From contig CALCVT010000024.1 in NCBI GenBank assembly GCA_937906495.1, positions 1-26,156 on the forward strand: DNA of 26,156 nt, in the 5' to 3' direction. How positions within the stretch are numbered: position 1 is the first letter of the stretch; each line of letters begins with the position of its first letter. The stretch is from an uncultured Prevotella sp. Lineage in GTDB: Bacteria; Bacteroidota; Bacteroidia; Bacteroidales; Bacteroidaceae. The notes below the pieces were generated by a model. The model worked only from the letters and a program-made list of their open reading frames with translations. It was not told the DNA's origin and made no database searches. Positions 15,588-24,330 of the stretch are shown piece by piece. The position numbers and the translations under genes are program-made.

Positions 15588-17129
15588 TTATAAAAAGGAT
15601 ATTTCTTTTAGTTTGTTGACGATGTAGCTTCCTTTCAGCCAAAAGAATTGCGGAAGCATATGAATACCATTGACTACTTCGGTTTTGTACTTTTCGCTAG
15701 AGTCGGTAGACCCTCCGCGAAAGAATACAATATATTCTGACGATTTCGGAAAGTTTGGAGCACCGATGTATGAACCACTTTTGTTAAGGCATTTGTTTCC
15801 TTGTTTGTCGTATTTATATTCCCATACCAGTTCATTCCGGTGAATAAGTTTGCGAGAGTCCTCCCATGTTCTTTTAACTTCGTTCTCGATGAACGACTCC
15901 TCAAAGCTGAAGCGTTTAAAGCCTTCAAAGGTAGTTTGAGTGTGGTCATTGCAGTCATGTTCGCAAAAGATTGGGCATAGCAAACTATATTCACAGAAGT
16001 ATGTGTAAATTTCTGAGTCTTCAAAATCTACGTCTCGGTCGGCCCATTCCTCAAAGTTTATTCGTTTGAGTTTCATGTCCTCCGTCCGGCCTCCTTGCGC
16101 GTTGGTCGTGATAGTCTTGGCAATGATTCCAGCCTTATTAAAGTCGGCTATTTGGTTAAGTTTCGTACAGTTGGCATCAAACATTTTGAGTACGCATAGA
16201 GCAGTAAAGTCTTTTGTTTTGATGTCGGCATCAATGTTTAGCTGTTGTTTTAGTTCGGTCAGTGTTTTGCTTGCATATTTTTGCGATAACGTGTGGCAAC
16301 GCATTTCCAATTGCTTGAAACTGCTGAACGATTCTTTAAGTTTGATTTCGTACTCATCGCGGTGTTTGTTAAAGTGGCCACGCACGATGTAGTCTACAAA
16401 CGATTGTTTCAGGCGGTAGCGCGGCTTTTGGTAAGAGCCGCTTGCACGTTTCTTAAAACCCGGAACCAATTCGATGAGTAATAAGTTGGGTCGGAGCCGG
16501 TGCGTAAACCCAACTAATTGTTCGTTGCGTTGGGCAGCATCAGGGTAGCGGTGGTAAATATCGTTCAAATAGTCGCGAACCACTTCCCAATCGTTGCGTA
16601 ATTTTTCCTGTTCGTCCGGTGAAAAAGAGTTATAGCAGTAATCTACGATTGGGAACGAAGCGTAGTCGGCTGCAGGAACAACTTCATAGGATTTATATTC
16701 GTAGAAGACAATAAGCAGCCGTTGCGATTTTTCCCAAAAGTGAGATGTCTGGAAGTCAAGTTGTATGGTAGGTTCAAAGGTAACTCCCGTTATACTGATA
16801 CCCTCTTTTGCTCCAAGATATTGGTTGTAGATAGCGCCATGTTTGTCTTTAACTTTGTTGAGGTCCGACTTGGGAATACGTACTCCTGTTGTTTTTAATT
16901 CAGTGAGCATTCCTTCAATTTCAATATCACATTCCTGGTCACTGTCCTTGGCGTAGCCAAAAACAGACTGTTCAATCACCATGCCTGCAATACCGGTAAT
17001 CTTCGAACTTTTTTCAGTTCGTGCAAATTCATGAGATTTGTCAACCTCACCTAATGTTTTACCTTTGATGCTTTCTAAAAGCTTGTAAACATATTCTTTG
17101 GTATATTTTCTATCCTCTGTTACAGCCAT
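15588..17129 (-). CDS. Sau3AI/MutH-type restriction endonuclease
   Basis: A 513-residue protein. The N-terminal half shows the MutH/Sau3AI layout: KGKTLGEVD near residue 22, GIAGMVIEQSVFGY, then an acidic residue followed by ELK (Asp68 or Glu70, Glu77, Lys79), the metal-dependent DNA cleavage site. Sau3AI has a second MutH-like domain used for dimerisation, and the length here (Sau3AI is about 490 residues) fits the same two-domain plan. Sau3AI cuts at GATC and is paired with a C5 methyltransferase, as here. The nuclease is the promoter-proximal gene, and no separate control gene is visible. Confidence 0.85.
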   Translation of the reverse strand: MAVTEDRKYTKEYVYKLLESIKGKTLGEVDKSHEFARTEKSSKITGIAGMVIEQSVFGYAKDSDQECDIEIEGMLTELKTTGVRIPKSDLNKVKDKHGAIYNQYLGAKEGISITGVTFEPTIQLDFQTSHFWEKSQRLLIVFYEYKSYEVVPAADYASFPIVDYCYNSFSPDEQEKLRNDWEVVRDYLNDIYHRYPDAAQRNEQLVGFTHRLRPNLLLIELVPGFKKRASGSYQKPRYRLKQSFVDYIVRGHFNKHRDEYEIKLKESFSSFKQLEMRCHTLSQKYASKTLTELKQQLNIDADIKTKDFTALCVLKMFDANCTKLNQIADFNKAGIIAKTITTNAQGGRTEDMKLKRINFEEWADRDVDFEDSEIYTYFCEYSLLCPIFCEHDCNDHTQTTFEGFKRFSFEESFIENEVKRTWEDSRKLIHRNELVWEYKYDKQGNKCLNKSGSYIGAPNFPKSSEYIVFFRGGSTDSSEKYKTEVVNGIHMLPQFFWLKGSYIVNKLKEISFL

Positions 17130-17171
17130 AATTATTATCCCACCAATGAAACGTGCACATACTTACATCCG

Positions 17172-17203
17172 CAAAAGTAGAAAAATTGAGCGAGTTTGCC
17201 AAA
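17172..17203 (-). promoter_or_regulatory. Promoter of the restriction-modification operon
   Basis: Read on the minus strand: TTTG (17203-17200), a 20-base spacer and TACTTTTG (17179-17172), a full match to the Bacteroidota promoter. The leader to the nuclease ATG at 17129 would be about 35 bases. No second promoter was found before the methyltransferase gene. Confidence 0.8.
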
Positions 17204-17308
17204 GTTTACAAGACTGTTCGGTTTACTTCTTGTTCAGAAACTCCTCATAGCTGTAGCTGCTCAAAGCCTTTATCACCCATTTTCCGAACCTCCCACCTGC
17301 AGCGCCCT

Positions 17309-17351
17309 GTTACCTTAACAAGGCTCTAGTCATCGTTCTGTTAACAGAATG
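17309..17351. promoter_or_regulatory. Two related inverted repeats between divergent genes
   Basis: A perfect 14-base palindrome (17336-17349, TTCTGTTAACAGAA) and an imperfect one (about 17309-17326, CCTGTTA...TAACAAGG) both have GTTA...TAAC arms, with centres about 25 bases apart. They lie between the restriction-modification promoter and the dehydrogenase gene. A weak -7-like box TAATTTTG at 17419-17426 on the plus strand could serve the dehydrogenase. Their use as operators is only inferred. Confidence 0.3.
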
Positions 17352-17510
17352 TGAAACCATTTACTGCCCGAAGAGCTAAAAAATGCCGAAGAACGGAGCG
17401 CGTGTGCTGACAATTTGGTAATTTTGGGCCGTGCTTGTGCAAGGCTTGCCCCAAACGGCCTGTACCGGCATCCCATATATAGCCATTAACCGAAAAATCA
17501 ACCCATAACC

Positions 17511-18272
17511 ATGGAACGTAAAATTGCAATGATTACCGGAGCTACCAGCGGCATAGGCAAAGGCTGCGCTCTGAAGTTTGCTCAGGCCGGCTACGACCTC
17601 GTCCTGACCGGACGCAACGAAGAAAAACTCCGCGAAACGGCTGCTGAGGCCGAACAACTGGGAGCTGCCGTGCAACTGCTCTGCTTTGATGTGCGCAGCT
17701 TTGAACATACCCGCCAGGCTGTTGACAGCCTCGAGGGCCGCTGGGCTGAGCCCGATGTGCTCATCAATAATGCCGGACTGGCACTCGGGCTCGACAAGGA
17801 ACACGAGGGCAACCTCGATGATTGGGAAACCATGATTGATACCAACATCAAAGGCCTGCTCTACGTTACGCGCTGCGTTGTGCCCGGCATGGTGGCACGC
17901 AACCGCGGACACGTTATTAACATTGGCAGCGTGGCAGGCGATGCAGCCTATGCCTGTGGCAATGTGTACTGCGCCACCAAGGCAGCCGTTAAAGCGCTGA
18001 CCGACGGCCTGCGTATTGATGTGGCCGACACCGCCGTGCGCGTTACCAATATCAAGCCCGGACTGGTTGAAACGAACTTCAGCGTGACCCGCTTTCACGG
18101 CGATGAGGCGCGTGCAGCCGGCGTGTATCGCGGCATCAAACCCCTGACGGGCGAGGATATAGGCGATGTGGCGCTTTATGCCGCTTCGGCACCGGCCCAT
18201 GTGCAGGTGGCCGAGGTTTTGGTGCTGGCTACTCACCAGGCGAGCGGATCGGTCGTATCGCGCCAGGCCTGA
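17511..18272 (+). CDS. Short-chain dehydrogenase/reductase (YdfG-like)
   Basis: A 253-residue NAD(P)-dependent oxidoreductase of the classical SDR family, at the family's usual length. The cofactor loop TGATSGIG is at 9-16, with NNAG following. The catalytic set is Ser140 (GSVAG), Tyr153 and Lys157 (YCATK). The sequence resembles the YdfG-type group that oxidises serine, 3-hydroxy acids or related small alcohols, but the substrate cannot be fixed from sequence. It is cytoplasmic, stands alone, and is followed after 89 bases by a secreted protein gene. Codon use looks more GC-rich than in the neighbouring restriction-modification genes. Confidence 0.9.
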   Translation: MERKIAMITGATSGIGKGCALKFAQAGYDLVLTGRNEEKLRETAAEAEQLGAAVQLLCFDVRSFEHTRQAVDSLEGRWAEPDVLINNAGLALGLDKEHEGNLDDWETMIDTNIKGLLYVTRCVVPGMVARNRGHVINIGSVAGDAAYACGNVYCATKAAVKALTDGLRIDVADTAVRVTNIKPGLVETNFSVTRFHGDEARAAGVYRGIKPLTGEDIGDVALYAASAPAHVQVAEVLVLATHQASGSVVSRQA

Positions 18273-18361
18273 CGGATGCGAGGCGCGTAGCCTTCATTAC
18301 AAACTTGTCCAATAGCAAATATCACTTTTATATAGCATAAAACCCATTCATCTTTACAGCT

Positions 18362-19330
18362 ATGAACAAAACATTGAGTATGATAGCAGCCCTGTTGCTG
18401 CTGCCCCTTGCAGCATGGGCTCATGTAACGGCAGAGTATGCCGACACCGTTCGTTTCCGCTTTGCCACCGAGGCCGAGGGCCGTCAGCTTATGGGAGCCG
18501 ACGATGTTTATACCCGCGGATGGAGCGAGTTCGACATCGTGTCGCGCTTGAAGAATCCTAAAGGCACCCGCGCCGAACTTTTGGCTTACAAGCAGGCCGA
18601 AGTGCGTGCCTGGACTCCCGAGGAACAGCAAACCATCCTGCGCGACATGTATGCCATCAACCAGCTCGTCCGCACCCAGGGCTACCGCTTGCCTTTGCCC
18701 CACGAGGTGGTACTGGTAAAAACAACCATGAAGGACGAAGGCGATGCCGCCGGCTATACCCAGGCCAACTGGATTGCACTGACCGACCAGATTTGCACCC
18801 GTATGAAGCCCGAGGCACGCCGCGACTTGCTGTTGCACGAACTTTCGCACGTGCTCACACGTAACAGCCTGGAGTATAAAGAGCGACTTTATGCCGCACT
18901 GGGCTTTACATTGGTGCGCGGCGGACTGGAATATCCTGCCGAACTACTTAAAACCCGCATTTCCAACCCCGACATCGGTGCCTACGACAGCTACGGACCC
19001 TTTACCATCAAGGGCCGTACCGAAAACTGCGCCATGTATCTTTATGCCGACCGCCCCTACACCGGCGGACGCTTTTTTGAATATGTCAAAGTAGCCTTTG
19101 TTCCTTACGATGCCCAACTTCGTCCTAAATGCGATGCCAACGGTAAGGTGCTGGTATATGGTATGGAAGATGTGGAAGACTTTTTTGAGCGCGTAGGAAA
19201 AAATACCAACTACATCATTCATCCCGAGGAAATTTTGGCCGAAAACTTCGTACTGGCCTTCCTGCAAACGCCGGGCGTACCCACACCGCAGTTGCAGCAG
19301 CGTGTGTACAAGGTGCTCAAGGGTGAATAG
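18362..19330 (+). CDS. Secreted zinc-metallopeptidase-like protein
   Basis: A 322-residue protein with a signal peptide (cut near Ala20, AAWA). An HExxH motif is present (HELSH, His159-Glu160-His163). A plausible third zinc ligand, Glu294, lies in EEILAENF, the kind of glutamate segment seen in gluzincin peptidases. The part between (200-285) has no motif I recognise. It should act outside the cytoplasm, possibly on peptides, but family and substrate are unclear and catalysis is not proven. It is preceded by the dehydrogenase gene, with a short gap and no clear terminator between them. Confidence 0.7.
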   Translation: MNKTLSMIAALLLLPLAAWAHVTAEYADTVRFRFATEAEGRQLMGADDVYTRGWSEFDIVSRLKNPKGTRAELLAYKQAEVRAWTPEEQQTILRDMYAINQLVRTQGYRLPLPHEVVLVKTTMKDEGDAAGYTQANWIALTDQICTRMKPEARRDLLLHELSHVLTRNSLEYKERLYAALGFTLVRGGLEYPAELLKTRISNPDIGAYDSYGPFTIKGRTENCAMYLYADRPYTGGRFFEYVKVAFVPYDAQLRPKCDANGKVLVYGMEDVEDFFERVGKNTNYIIHPEEILAENFVLAFLQTPGVPTPQLQQRVYKVLKGE

Positions 19331-19410
19331 ACTGCCCGCGCCAAAGCGTTGCAACACTTGTAAAAAATCCCCCTTCTTCTTGTCCGAAGGGTGGAAAACA
19401 GATTTTTATT

Positions 19411-19441
19411 CGAGGAGCGGACACTGGTGGCCCGCTCCTCG
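19411..19441 (+). other. Strong hairpin before the FKBP gene
   Basis: A perfect 10-bp stem (19411-19420 with 19432-19441) with an 11-base loop, followed by only three T residues. It may terminate or attenuate transcription between the peptidase-like gene and the FKBP gene, or protect a processed transcript end. Confidence 0.45.
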
Positions 19442-19486
19442 TTTCAGTCATTCTATGTTTGCCACCACCTAATCAATCCACTCCCA

Positions 19487-19885
19487 ATGAACAAGCGCGA
19501 CTACATGCAGGCCAACACGGCCTGGCTCAACGAAAAGGCCAAGGAAGAGGGCGTAAAGCCTCTTGCACAAGGCATTTATTACAAAGTAATCCGTCAGGGT
19601 CAGAACGACGGACGTCATCCCACACCCCGCAGCATCGTTACCGTACACTATACCGGACGTACCATCAATGGTAAAAAGTTCGACAGCAGTTTGGGCGGTA
19701 CCCCGCCAGCCTTCCGCCTGAACGAACTCATCGGCGGCTGGATTGTAGCCTTGCAGCAAATGTGTGTGGGCGACAAATGGGAAATCTATTTGCCTGCAGC
19801 GATGGGCTATGGCAAGTTTTCGCAGCCCGGCATTCCCGGAGGTTCCACCCTCATTTTCGAAATCGAACTCTTAGCGATAGCCTAA
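19487..19885 (+). CDS. FKBP-type peptidyl-prolyl cis-trans isomerase
   Basis: A 132-residue protein that speeds proline isomerisation during protein folding. I start at the ATG at 19487. An upstream GTG at 19391 would extend the frame, but across the hairpin at 19411-19441. The FKBP domain occupies about residues 45-132: VTVHYTGRTINGKKFDSS, then GYG, then IPGGSTLIFEIELL, all typical of the binding pocket and last strand. There is no signal peptide, so it is cytoplasmic, unlike the many exported FKBPs of this phylum. Confidence 0.9.
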   Translation: MNKRDYMQANTAWLNEKAKEEGVKPLAQGIYYKVIRQGQNDGRHPTPRSIVTVHYTGRTINGKKFDSSLGGTPPAFRLNELIGGWIVALQQMCVGDKWEIYLPAAMGYGKFSQPGIPGGSTLIFEIELLAIA

Positions 19886-19894
19886 TGCCTTTTT

Positions 19895-19927
19895 AATCCT
19901 GTTCTGCAATACGGTAAACAGGATTTT
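19895..19927 (+). terminator. Probable weak terminator after the FKBP gene
   Basis: A perfect 9-bp stem (19895-19903 with 19917-19925), a 13-base loop, and a short T run overlapping the stem end. Confidence 0.5.
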
Positions 19928-19972
19928 GATTCATGTAACAGCTGAGATACCATCAGCCCCAACCTCGTTTTG

Positions 19973-20719
19973 ATGAAACCGACCATCCCTTATCTGGAAC
20001 GTAAGTTCGATGAGTTTAACCACTTGTTTTTTGAAGGCCGGATGTCCCGTCCGCGTATCGTTCTGAGCCATGCCAGGACCTATCGCGGACTTTGTGTCTA
20101 TTCCCGGCGTACAGCTCCCGATGGCACTGTAACCCATTCCGACTTCTGCATCCGCATCAGTGTGAGTACCGACCTTCCGGAGCATGAGGTAGAAGACACA
20201 TTGATACACGAAATGATACACTATTACATCGGTGTATTTGCATTGCACGACAATGCCCCTCACGGACATATTTTTCGCAGCCACATGCAACGGATAAACC
20301 GCGAGTATGGCCGCCATATAGTTATTTCGCATCGCTCTGCCGCGTCGCCAGCGGCAACCCCGGCAGCAGCATCGCCCCAGTTGGCTGACAACGATTCAGC
20401 CGGTTACGCATCTTCGTATCAGCCCCGCCGACGGTCGAGCACCTGCGTAGTCGCTGTGTTAACGCTGAAAGACGGGCGTAACGCCTTCAAGGTATTATCG
20501 CGCACCATTAACACCATTGTATCTTATTATAACCGCGTGTGCAAGTCGTCGGAAGTAAAGACTGTAGCGCTCTATCTGACGCACCATCCCTACTTCAGCA
20601 ACTTTCCCCATTCCGGTGCCGCCTATTGTCACGTGGTGTCCAACCCTAACTTCCATAGCTATCTTGCCGATGCCGTTCGGATCAATTGTGACGGCAAGAA
20701 CGTGGCTTTTACCGGATAG
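19973..20719 (+). CDS. SprT-like metalloprotein
   Basis: A 248-residue protein starting at the ATG at 19973. The N-terminal half is an SprT-like zinc domain: FDEFNHLFFEGRMSRPRIVLS, then HEMIH (His79-Glu80-His83) and a third histidine in PHGHIF (His97). SprT/SPRTN relatives are metalloproteases; the eukaryotic one cuts proteins crosslinked to DNA, while the bacterial role is poorly defined. The C-terminal 110 residues follow an Ala/Pro/Ser-rich linker (about 123-145) and are not recognised. There is no signal peptide. A run of 11 C residues lies 25 bases after the stop codon. Confidence 0.85.
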   Translation: MKPTIPYLERKFDEFNHLFFEGRMSRPRIVLSHARTYRGLCVYSRRTAPDGTVTHSDFCIRISVSTDLPEHEVEDTLIHEMIHYYIGVFALHDNAPHGHIFRSHMQRINREYGRHIVISHRSAASPAATPAAASPQLADNDSAGYASSYQPRRRSSTCVVAVLTLKDGRNAFKVLSRTINTIVSYYNRVCKSSEVKTVALYLTHHPYFSNFPHSGAAYCHVVSNPNFHSYLADAVRINCDGKNVAFTG

Positions 20720-20743
20720 TCCGGGCCCTCTTGAATTCGGATT

Positions 20744-20754
20744 CCCCCCCCCCC
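20744..20754. repeat. Homopolymeric C tract (11 bases)
   Basis: Eleven consecutive C residues, 25 bases beyond the SprT-like stop codon. Long G/C tracts are prone to slippage. Here the tract lies outside any gene I can support; the reading frames crossing it do not look like real proteins. Confidence 0.9.
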
Positions 20755-20941
20755 TCTTGTACAACGCCCGCTACAGCTACCAGTTGGTGCGCTCCTTGCA
20801 CAGGCTGATGGCAGGTCGACGCAAAGAGCGGGTGGGGTATGGGCTGCCCGCCCGCAGAAAGGCCGGAGTTGTACCCCCTCCGCATGCTCTTGAAAAGGTA
20901 AGCAGACACATGTCTTAATTGCATAGTTTACCGACGAGCAA

Positions 20942-20985
20942 AGAATTAGCCATATTTTTTCTTTTAAAAATGTGGCTAATTCTTA
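20942..20985. repeat. 19-bp inverted repeat next to a promoter-like box
   Basis: Arms 20942-20960 and 20967-20985 pair over 19 bases with one G-T pair, around the loop TCTTTT. The right arm ends 9 bases before a TATCTTTG box (20995-21002). It may be an operator or an AT-rich terminator-like hairpin; on either strand it is followed by T-containing sequence rather than a clean T run. Confidence 0.6.
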
Positions 20986-20994
20986 ATTCTTTGT

Positions 20995-21002
20995 ATCTTT
21001 GC
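20995..21002 (+). promoter_or_regulatory. Candidate promoter -7 box without a clear gene
   Basis: TATCTTTG matches TAnnTTTG exactly. No clear TTTG box is found 19-21 bases upstream, where the inverted repeat lies. The sequence from here to 21801 has no gene I can support, so this box may drive an untranslated or decayed transcript. Confidence 0.4.
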
Positions 21003-21198
21003 TGCGTAATGACCAGCCACATTGTTGTATAGCAAGTGCATAAGCAATATGTGTAGTATCTGGTTGTATAAATAAACGATAGCCATTCGTAAAACCGGCC
21101 ATTTTAAAGAATCAATACTTTAAAATGAAACATTGCAGGAAAGTAGGTATGTAAAAAGCTTTCCTGGAGAGATAGAAAAAACATACCAGCATTGTCTA

Positions 21199-21396
21199 AT
21201 GTGGTAATTTCGAAAGGCTGAAAAGCCTTGGAGGCATCAAATTTACCTTTGGTGCTACCCCCAAAGTCTGGGACACGGAAAGCGTGCTCACACAATGGGG
21301 TGTCCCCAAGGAATATCCTTTTGCGAACAGAGGATATAATTATTTTAGTATTGAAAATCAGCCTGAAACTACAATTCGGCGATTTGTGTAGTCTGC
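21199..21396 (+). pseudogene. Possible gene remnant
   Basis: A frame without a start codon encodes about 65 residues with ordinary protein-like composition (NFERLKSLGGIKFTFGATP, later VLTQWGVPKEYPFANRG), ending in TAG. The opposite strand and a second plus frame are also open here, so this may be chance. No family is recognised. The remaining bases of 20755-21801 hold no other feature apart from the promoter-like box and the repeat. Confidence 0.2.
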
Positions 21397-21801
21397 CCGT
21401 TTTTTACAAAAACAACGCGTAGCAGCCATCATCTTACAATTGTTGATGGCGCGTGTGGTATGGAACTTTATAAAGATGCAAAACACATAGTACATTCTTG
21501 AAACTGAAAAACGTTTATTCAAGCACCCTTCAGTTTTCCGTTCGTAATAGCGTTCGGAAGTATCCTATAGTTTTAATACTAAACTGAAGCCATACACATT
21601 CTTTTCCGTGCAGGGGTATTGGTTCGGTTCAATGAAGCGTAAAGCAAATAATCAGCTACCCCGCGTTCAGGTCAACGCACAAAAGTGTTTTACTCCTCAA
21701 CAAGTAAGGAAGTTCAATGCGTCAGAATGTATGTGTGCATTTCTTGAATGATTGCCTGGCCCTAGAAACGATTAACAATATAACCATCTTTACTATTTTT
21801 T

Positions 21802-22158
21802 ATGAAAATCAAAAATCTTCTGTTATCATTAGTTGCTTGCTTGAGCCTCGTCTTCAGTGCTTGCGACGAAGACCATTCGCAAATAATTAATCTGGACCTG
21901 ACGGGATATGAGTATGTAACCGACGGGCAGCAAATAGATGTTGCAGGCACGCGCAAACTGAAAATGCAAGTCGGAACCTCCATCTTCCTTACTCCCCTCA
22001 ATAACGCAGACCAGTCGCCTTGCGTTTGGCTTTCGACCGACCTTGAAATAGCCTCGGTGAACGAAAACCGTGTCACTGCGCACCAAAGCGGTGTAGCCAC
22101 GATCATCGATTTAAACAGCTCAGCCCACAAAGTTTATATTTGGGTGGAGCAAAAATAA
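21802..22158 (+). CDS. Small lipoprotein with bacterial Ig-like (BIG2-like) domain
   Basis: A 118-residue protein with a lipoprotein signal peptide (Cys21 in VFSAC). The body fits one bacterial Ig-like group 2 domain: a strand pattern with VWLSTDLEIASVNENRVTAH followed by SGVATII, as in the 'W-S-S...A-V...G-V-T-A...G-T-A-T-I' signature of that fold. Such domains are structural or adhesive modules on the cell surface. It lies 138 bases before the second cluster and may be its first gene or an independent one. No promoter box was found. Confidence 0.7.
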   Translation: MKIKNLLLSLVACLSLVFSACDEDHSQIINLDLTGYEYVTDGQQIDVAGTRKLKMQVGTSIFLTPLNNADQSPCVWLSTDLEIASVNENRVTAHQSGVATIIDLNSSAHKVYIWVEQK

Positions 22159-22296
22159 TCCAGCCATCCCTGGCAGCGTTTGGGCCTTGTGGCCTATAGC
22201 CTCTGTGCGTTGTAGCGGCCATGCATGAATACTCAAAATATGGCGAGTTACAGTTTGTGAAATAATGTCAGTAAAAAATATAAGAAGTTTGAATCT

Positions 22297-23622
22297 ATGA
22301 GTAGTTCGAAATTAAAAACTCTTCTTTCCCTGCTTTTCTTGATAGTCCTTACAGGCGGGATCATGCTATTGAATGGGAGTTGTAACGGATGTGATAGCAA
22401 TCCTAGCGATCCTAATATTAAACCTGGTTCTGATACAGTAGTAGTACCCCCAGCTACTTTATCGCAGTCTGTAACCGAAGTTTGGCTGGATGGCTCGGGT
22501 AGTATGAAAGGCTATGTCAACACACAAAAGAGCGGTCAGTTCAAGGGCATCGTGTCGGCACTTTGTATGAATGTCCGTTCAAAAAGTTGTTCGGGCGTGG
22601 GTTTGTATGGACTGAAGTTGCAGCCGGTCGAAAAATATGCCAACTTTAAAGAGCGTCTTGAAATCAAGGCAAACGATAGTCCCCAAAGCATCCGTTGGGA
22701 GCAGGAGTCCAACCTTGCCAAGATGATTGAGGATGCGGTTGCGTGTGCAAGCAAAAAGCCGGGAAAACAGCCGGCACCCGATAAACTCGTGTTCTTGATT
22801 ACCGATGGCATCATGAGCGGTAACTACCAGCAGATAAAAAGTGATGCGGCATACAACAAAACCGAGCGTGTGGCGATGTCCAACGAAATCCGGGGCATTC
22901 TGAGCAGGGCCAAAGGTGTAGCCATCAATGTGGCACAGTATCACGTTCCTTTCAATGGCATTTATTATCGGTATGATAATGAAAAGTTTGAGTTGAACGA
23001 GGTCAACCGTCCGCTTTATGTAATTGCCATTGGCAATGCCCACTTGGTAAAGGAATATGTGGATAAGTATGTTGCACCTCAAAATGGAATAACCGGCAGT
23101 AAGGCCACACTCTTTGCTGAGAACAACGTAACCTTCGGCGATGTCAGAATGCCTTATCAACTCTCCATGAATTCGAGCGAATTGGAGAAAGTAAAAGACC
23201 GTCGCTTCCGCTTTAAGCGAGGACAAGATATAGAGCATGTGAAATTGCATATTTCGCTTCATAAGCTACCAGTTTTTATGCGGACAAAAGTTTATCTCAG
23301 CCAAAACGGACATTTGCAGTATAAGCGTAATAAAGGAGAGTACCGTAATCTGGATTCCAAGAGTTGCCCCATGGAGGTAGTTGATAATAACCAAACATTA
23401 GTTTATACATTGTCTAAAGCTACAGCATCAAATACTTCTTTCCGTTTTGTACTTGACTATGCGTTGCCAAATTGGATTGCCATCAGTTCAACAGATGATG
23501 ATAAAGCAAACTACAGTCCAAGTACAACCTTTAATTTCAGCTATTTTATGGATGGACTTACAGGCTTGAATCCCGATGGTTACGTCAACGACTTTAAACT
23601 CACCGAAATAATTATCCAGTAA
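22297..23622 (+). CDS. vWA lipoprotein, first gene of the second cluster
   Basis: A 441-residue protein. The N-terminal hydrophobic segment ends near a loose lipobox (Cys29 in LLNGSC), so it is a lipoprotein or is anchored by an uncleaved helix. The vWA domain has the classical metal site DGSGSM (Asp65, Ser67, Ser69). A later strand, LVFLITDG, carries Asp170. It matches the first gene of the main operon in layout, including the stretch V(E/N)RPYYIW/VNRPLYVIA around the middle, but differs enough to be an old duplicate. It should bind a protein ligand outside the cytoplasm. Confidence 0.8.
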   Translation: MSSSKLKTLLSLLFLIVLTGGIMLLNGSCNGCDSNPSDPNIKPGSDTVVVPPATLSQSVTEVWLDGSGSMKGYVNTQKSGQFKGIVSALCMNVRSKSCSGVGLYGLKLQPVEKYANFKERLEIKANDSPQSIRWEQESNLAKMIEDAVACASKKPGKQPAPDKLVFLITDGIMSGNYQQIKSDAAYNKTERVAMSNEIRGILSRAKGVAINVAQYHVPFNGIYYRYDNEKFELNEVNRPLYVIAIGNAHLVKEYVDKYVAPQNGITGSKATLFAENNVTFGDVRMPYQLSMNSSELEKVKDRRFRFKRGQDIEHVKLHISLHKLPVFMRTKVYLSQNGHLQYKRNKGEYRNLDSKSCPMEVVDNNQTLVYTLSKATASNTSFRFVLDYALPNWIAISSTDDDKANYSPSTTFNFSYFMDGLTGLNPDGYVNDFKLTEIIIQ

Positions 23623-23713
23623 AGCATGGCGACATTCCGCTTGCAAAAATCGGAAGCTAAAGTCAGGAAAAATGAACTAACAGAATTATTTATCTCATTA
23701 AATCTTTATAATT

Positions 23714-24292
23714 ATGTTTCAATCACTTTACAACTGGTTGCCTTCGCTTAGCAAGGCACTGACCGAAGGCGACTACATTGAGTATTTCGAAGCTTATTTT
23801 GTGCATACCGATGTGCTGACCCAAGTCTTTTTATGCGCTTTAGGCATCGGTGTTGGTGTAGCAGCCATTTTTTATTTTGTATGCTGCAACCTCTCAATCA
23901 AGTTTGCCAACTGGTGGTCGTGGTTGTTGTTTTTGGTAGTGAGTGTAGCGTTTACTTTTTTTGTAACTCCCACGATGGTGTTAGGAACCGATAGTGGAAG
24001 TGAGGCTGATAGTTCTGGCTTTTATAAGACTGTATATGCCGTTAATCAGGTCAAACTGGATGATAATCCGGAAGAAGGAGAATTGCGTAATGCAGTTGAT
24101 GCAGAGCTTGTTTCTTTGAAAGACGAACTTAAAGGCAATTCAGACCAGGGTGACGAGAGCATCCAGGTTATTCGTGAAGTAGCTGCAGTCAATGCTTTGT
24201 ATACGCTACTTTTCTTCCTGATTGTTACAGCACTTACCAAGGTGCGGGCCATTAACAACCTGACCATCCACGGCAAGAATATTCCCATCTGA
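23714..24292 (+). CDS. Membrane protein, paralogue of 1975-2433
   Basis: A 192-residue protein with predicted helices at about 37-58, 66-87 and 160-180. It has the same WWxW motif (WWSW, 67-70) at the start of helix 2 as its counterpart in the main operon. The soluble loop between helices 2 and 3 is longer (about 88-158) and very acidic, rich in Asp, Glu and Ser. The 91 bases between it and the vWA gene hold no feature I can name. Its role is inferred only from the conserved position between the vWA lipoprotein and the tubulin-like protein. Confidence 0.75.
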   Translation: MFQSLYNWLPSLSKALTEGDYIEYFEAYFVHTDVLTQVFLCALGIGVGVAAIFYFVCCNLSIKFANWWSWLLFLVVSVAFTFFVTPTMVLGTDSGSEADSSGFYKTVYAVNQVKLDDNPEEGELRNAVDAELVSLKDELKGNSDQGDESIQVIREVAAVNALYTLLFFLIVTALTKVRAINNLTIHGKNIPI

Positions 24293-24330
24293 TTGTTCAA
24301 AGCATTTCGAATATTTTATTACAAAATTCT

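Noticed and set aside
17376..18236. Open frame of 286 codons on the minus strand
   Set aside because: It is opposite the short-chain dehydrogenase, whose catalytic motifs are complete on the plus strand.
20616..20918. Open frame of 100 codons crossing the C tract
   Set aside because: It begins inside the SprT-like gene in another frame and its composition is not protein-like. A phase-variable gene cannot be supported.
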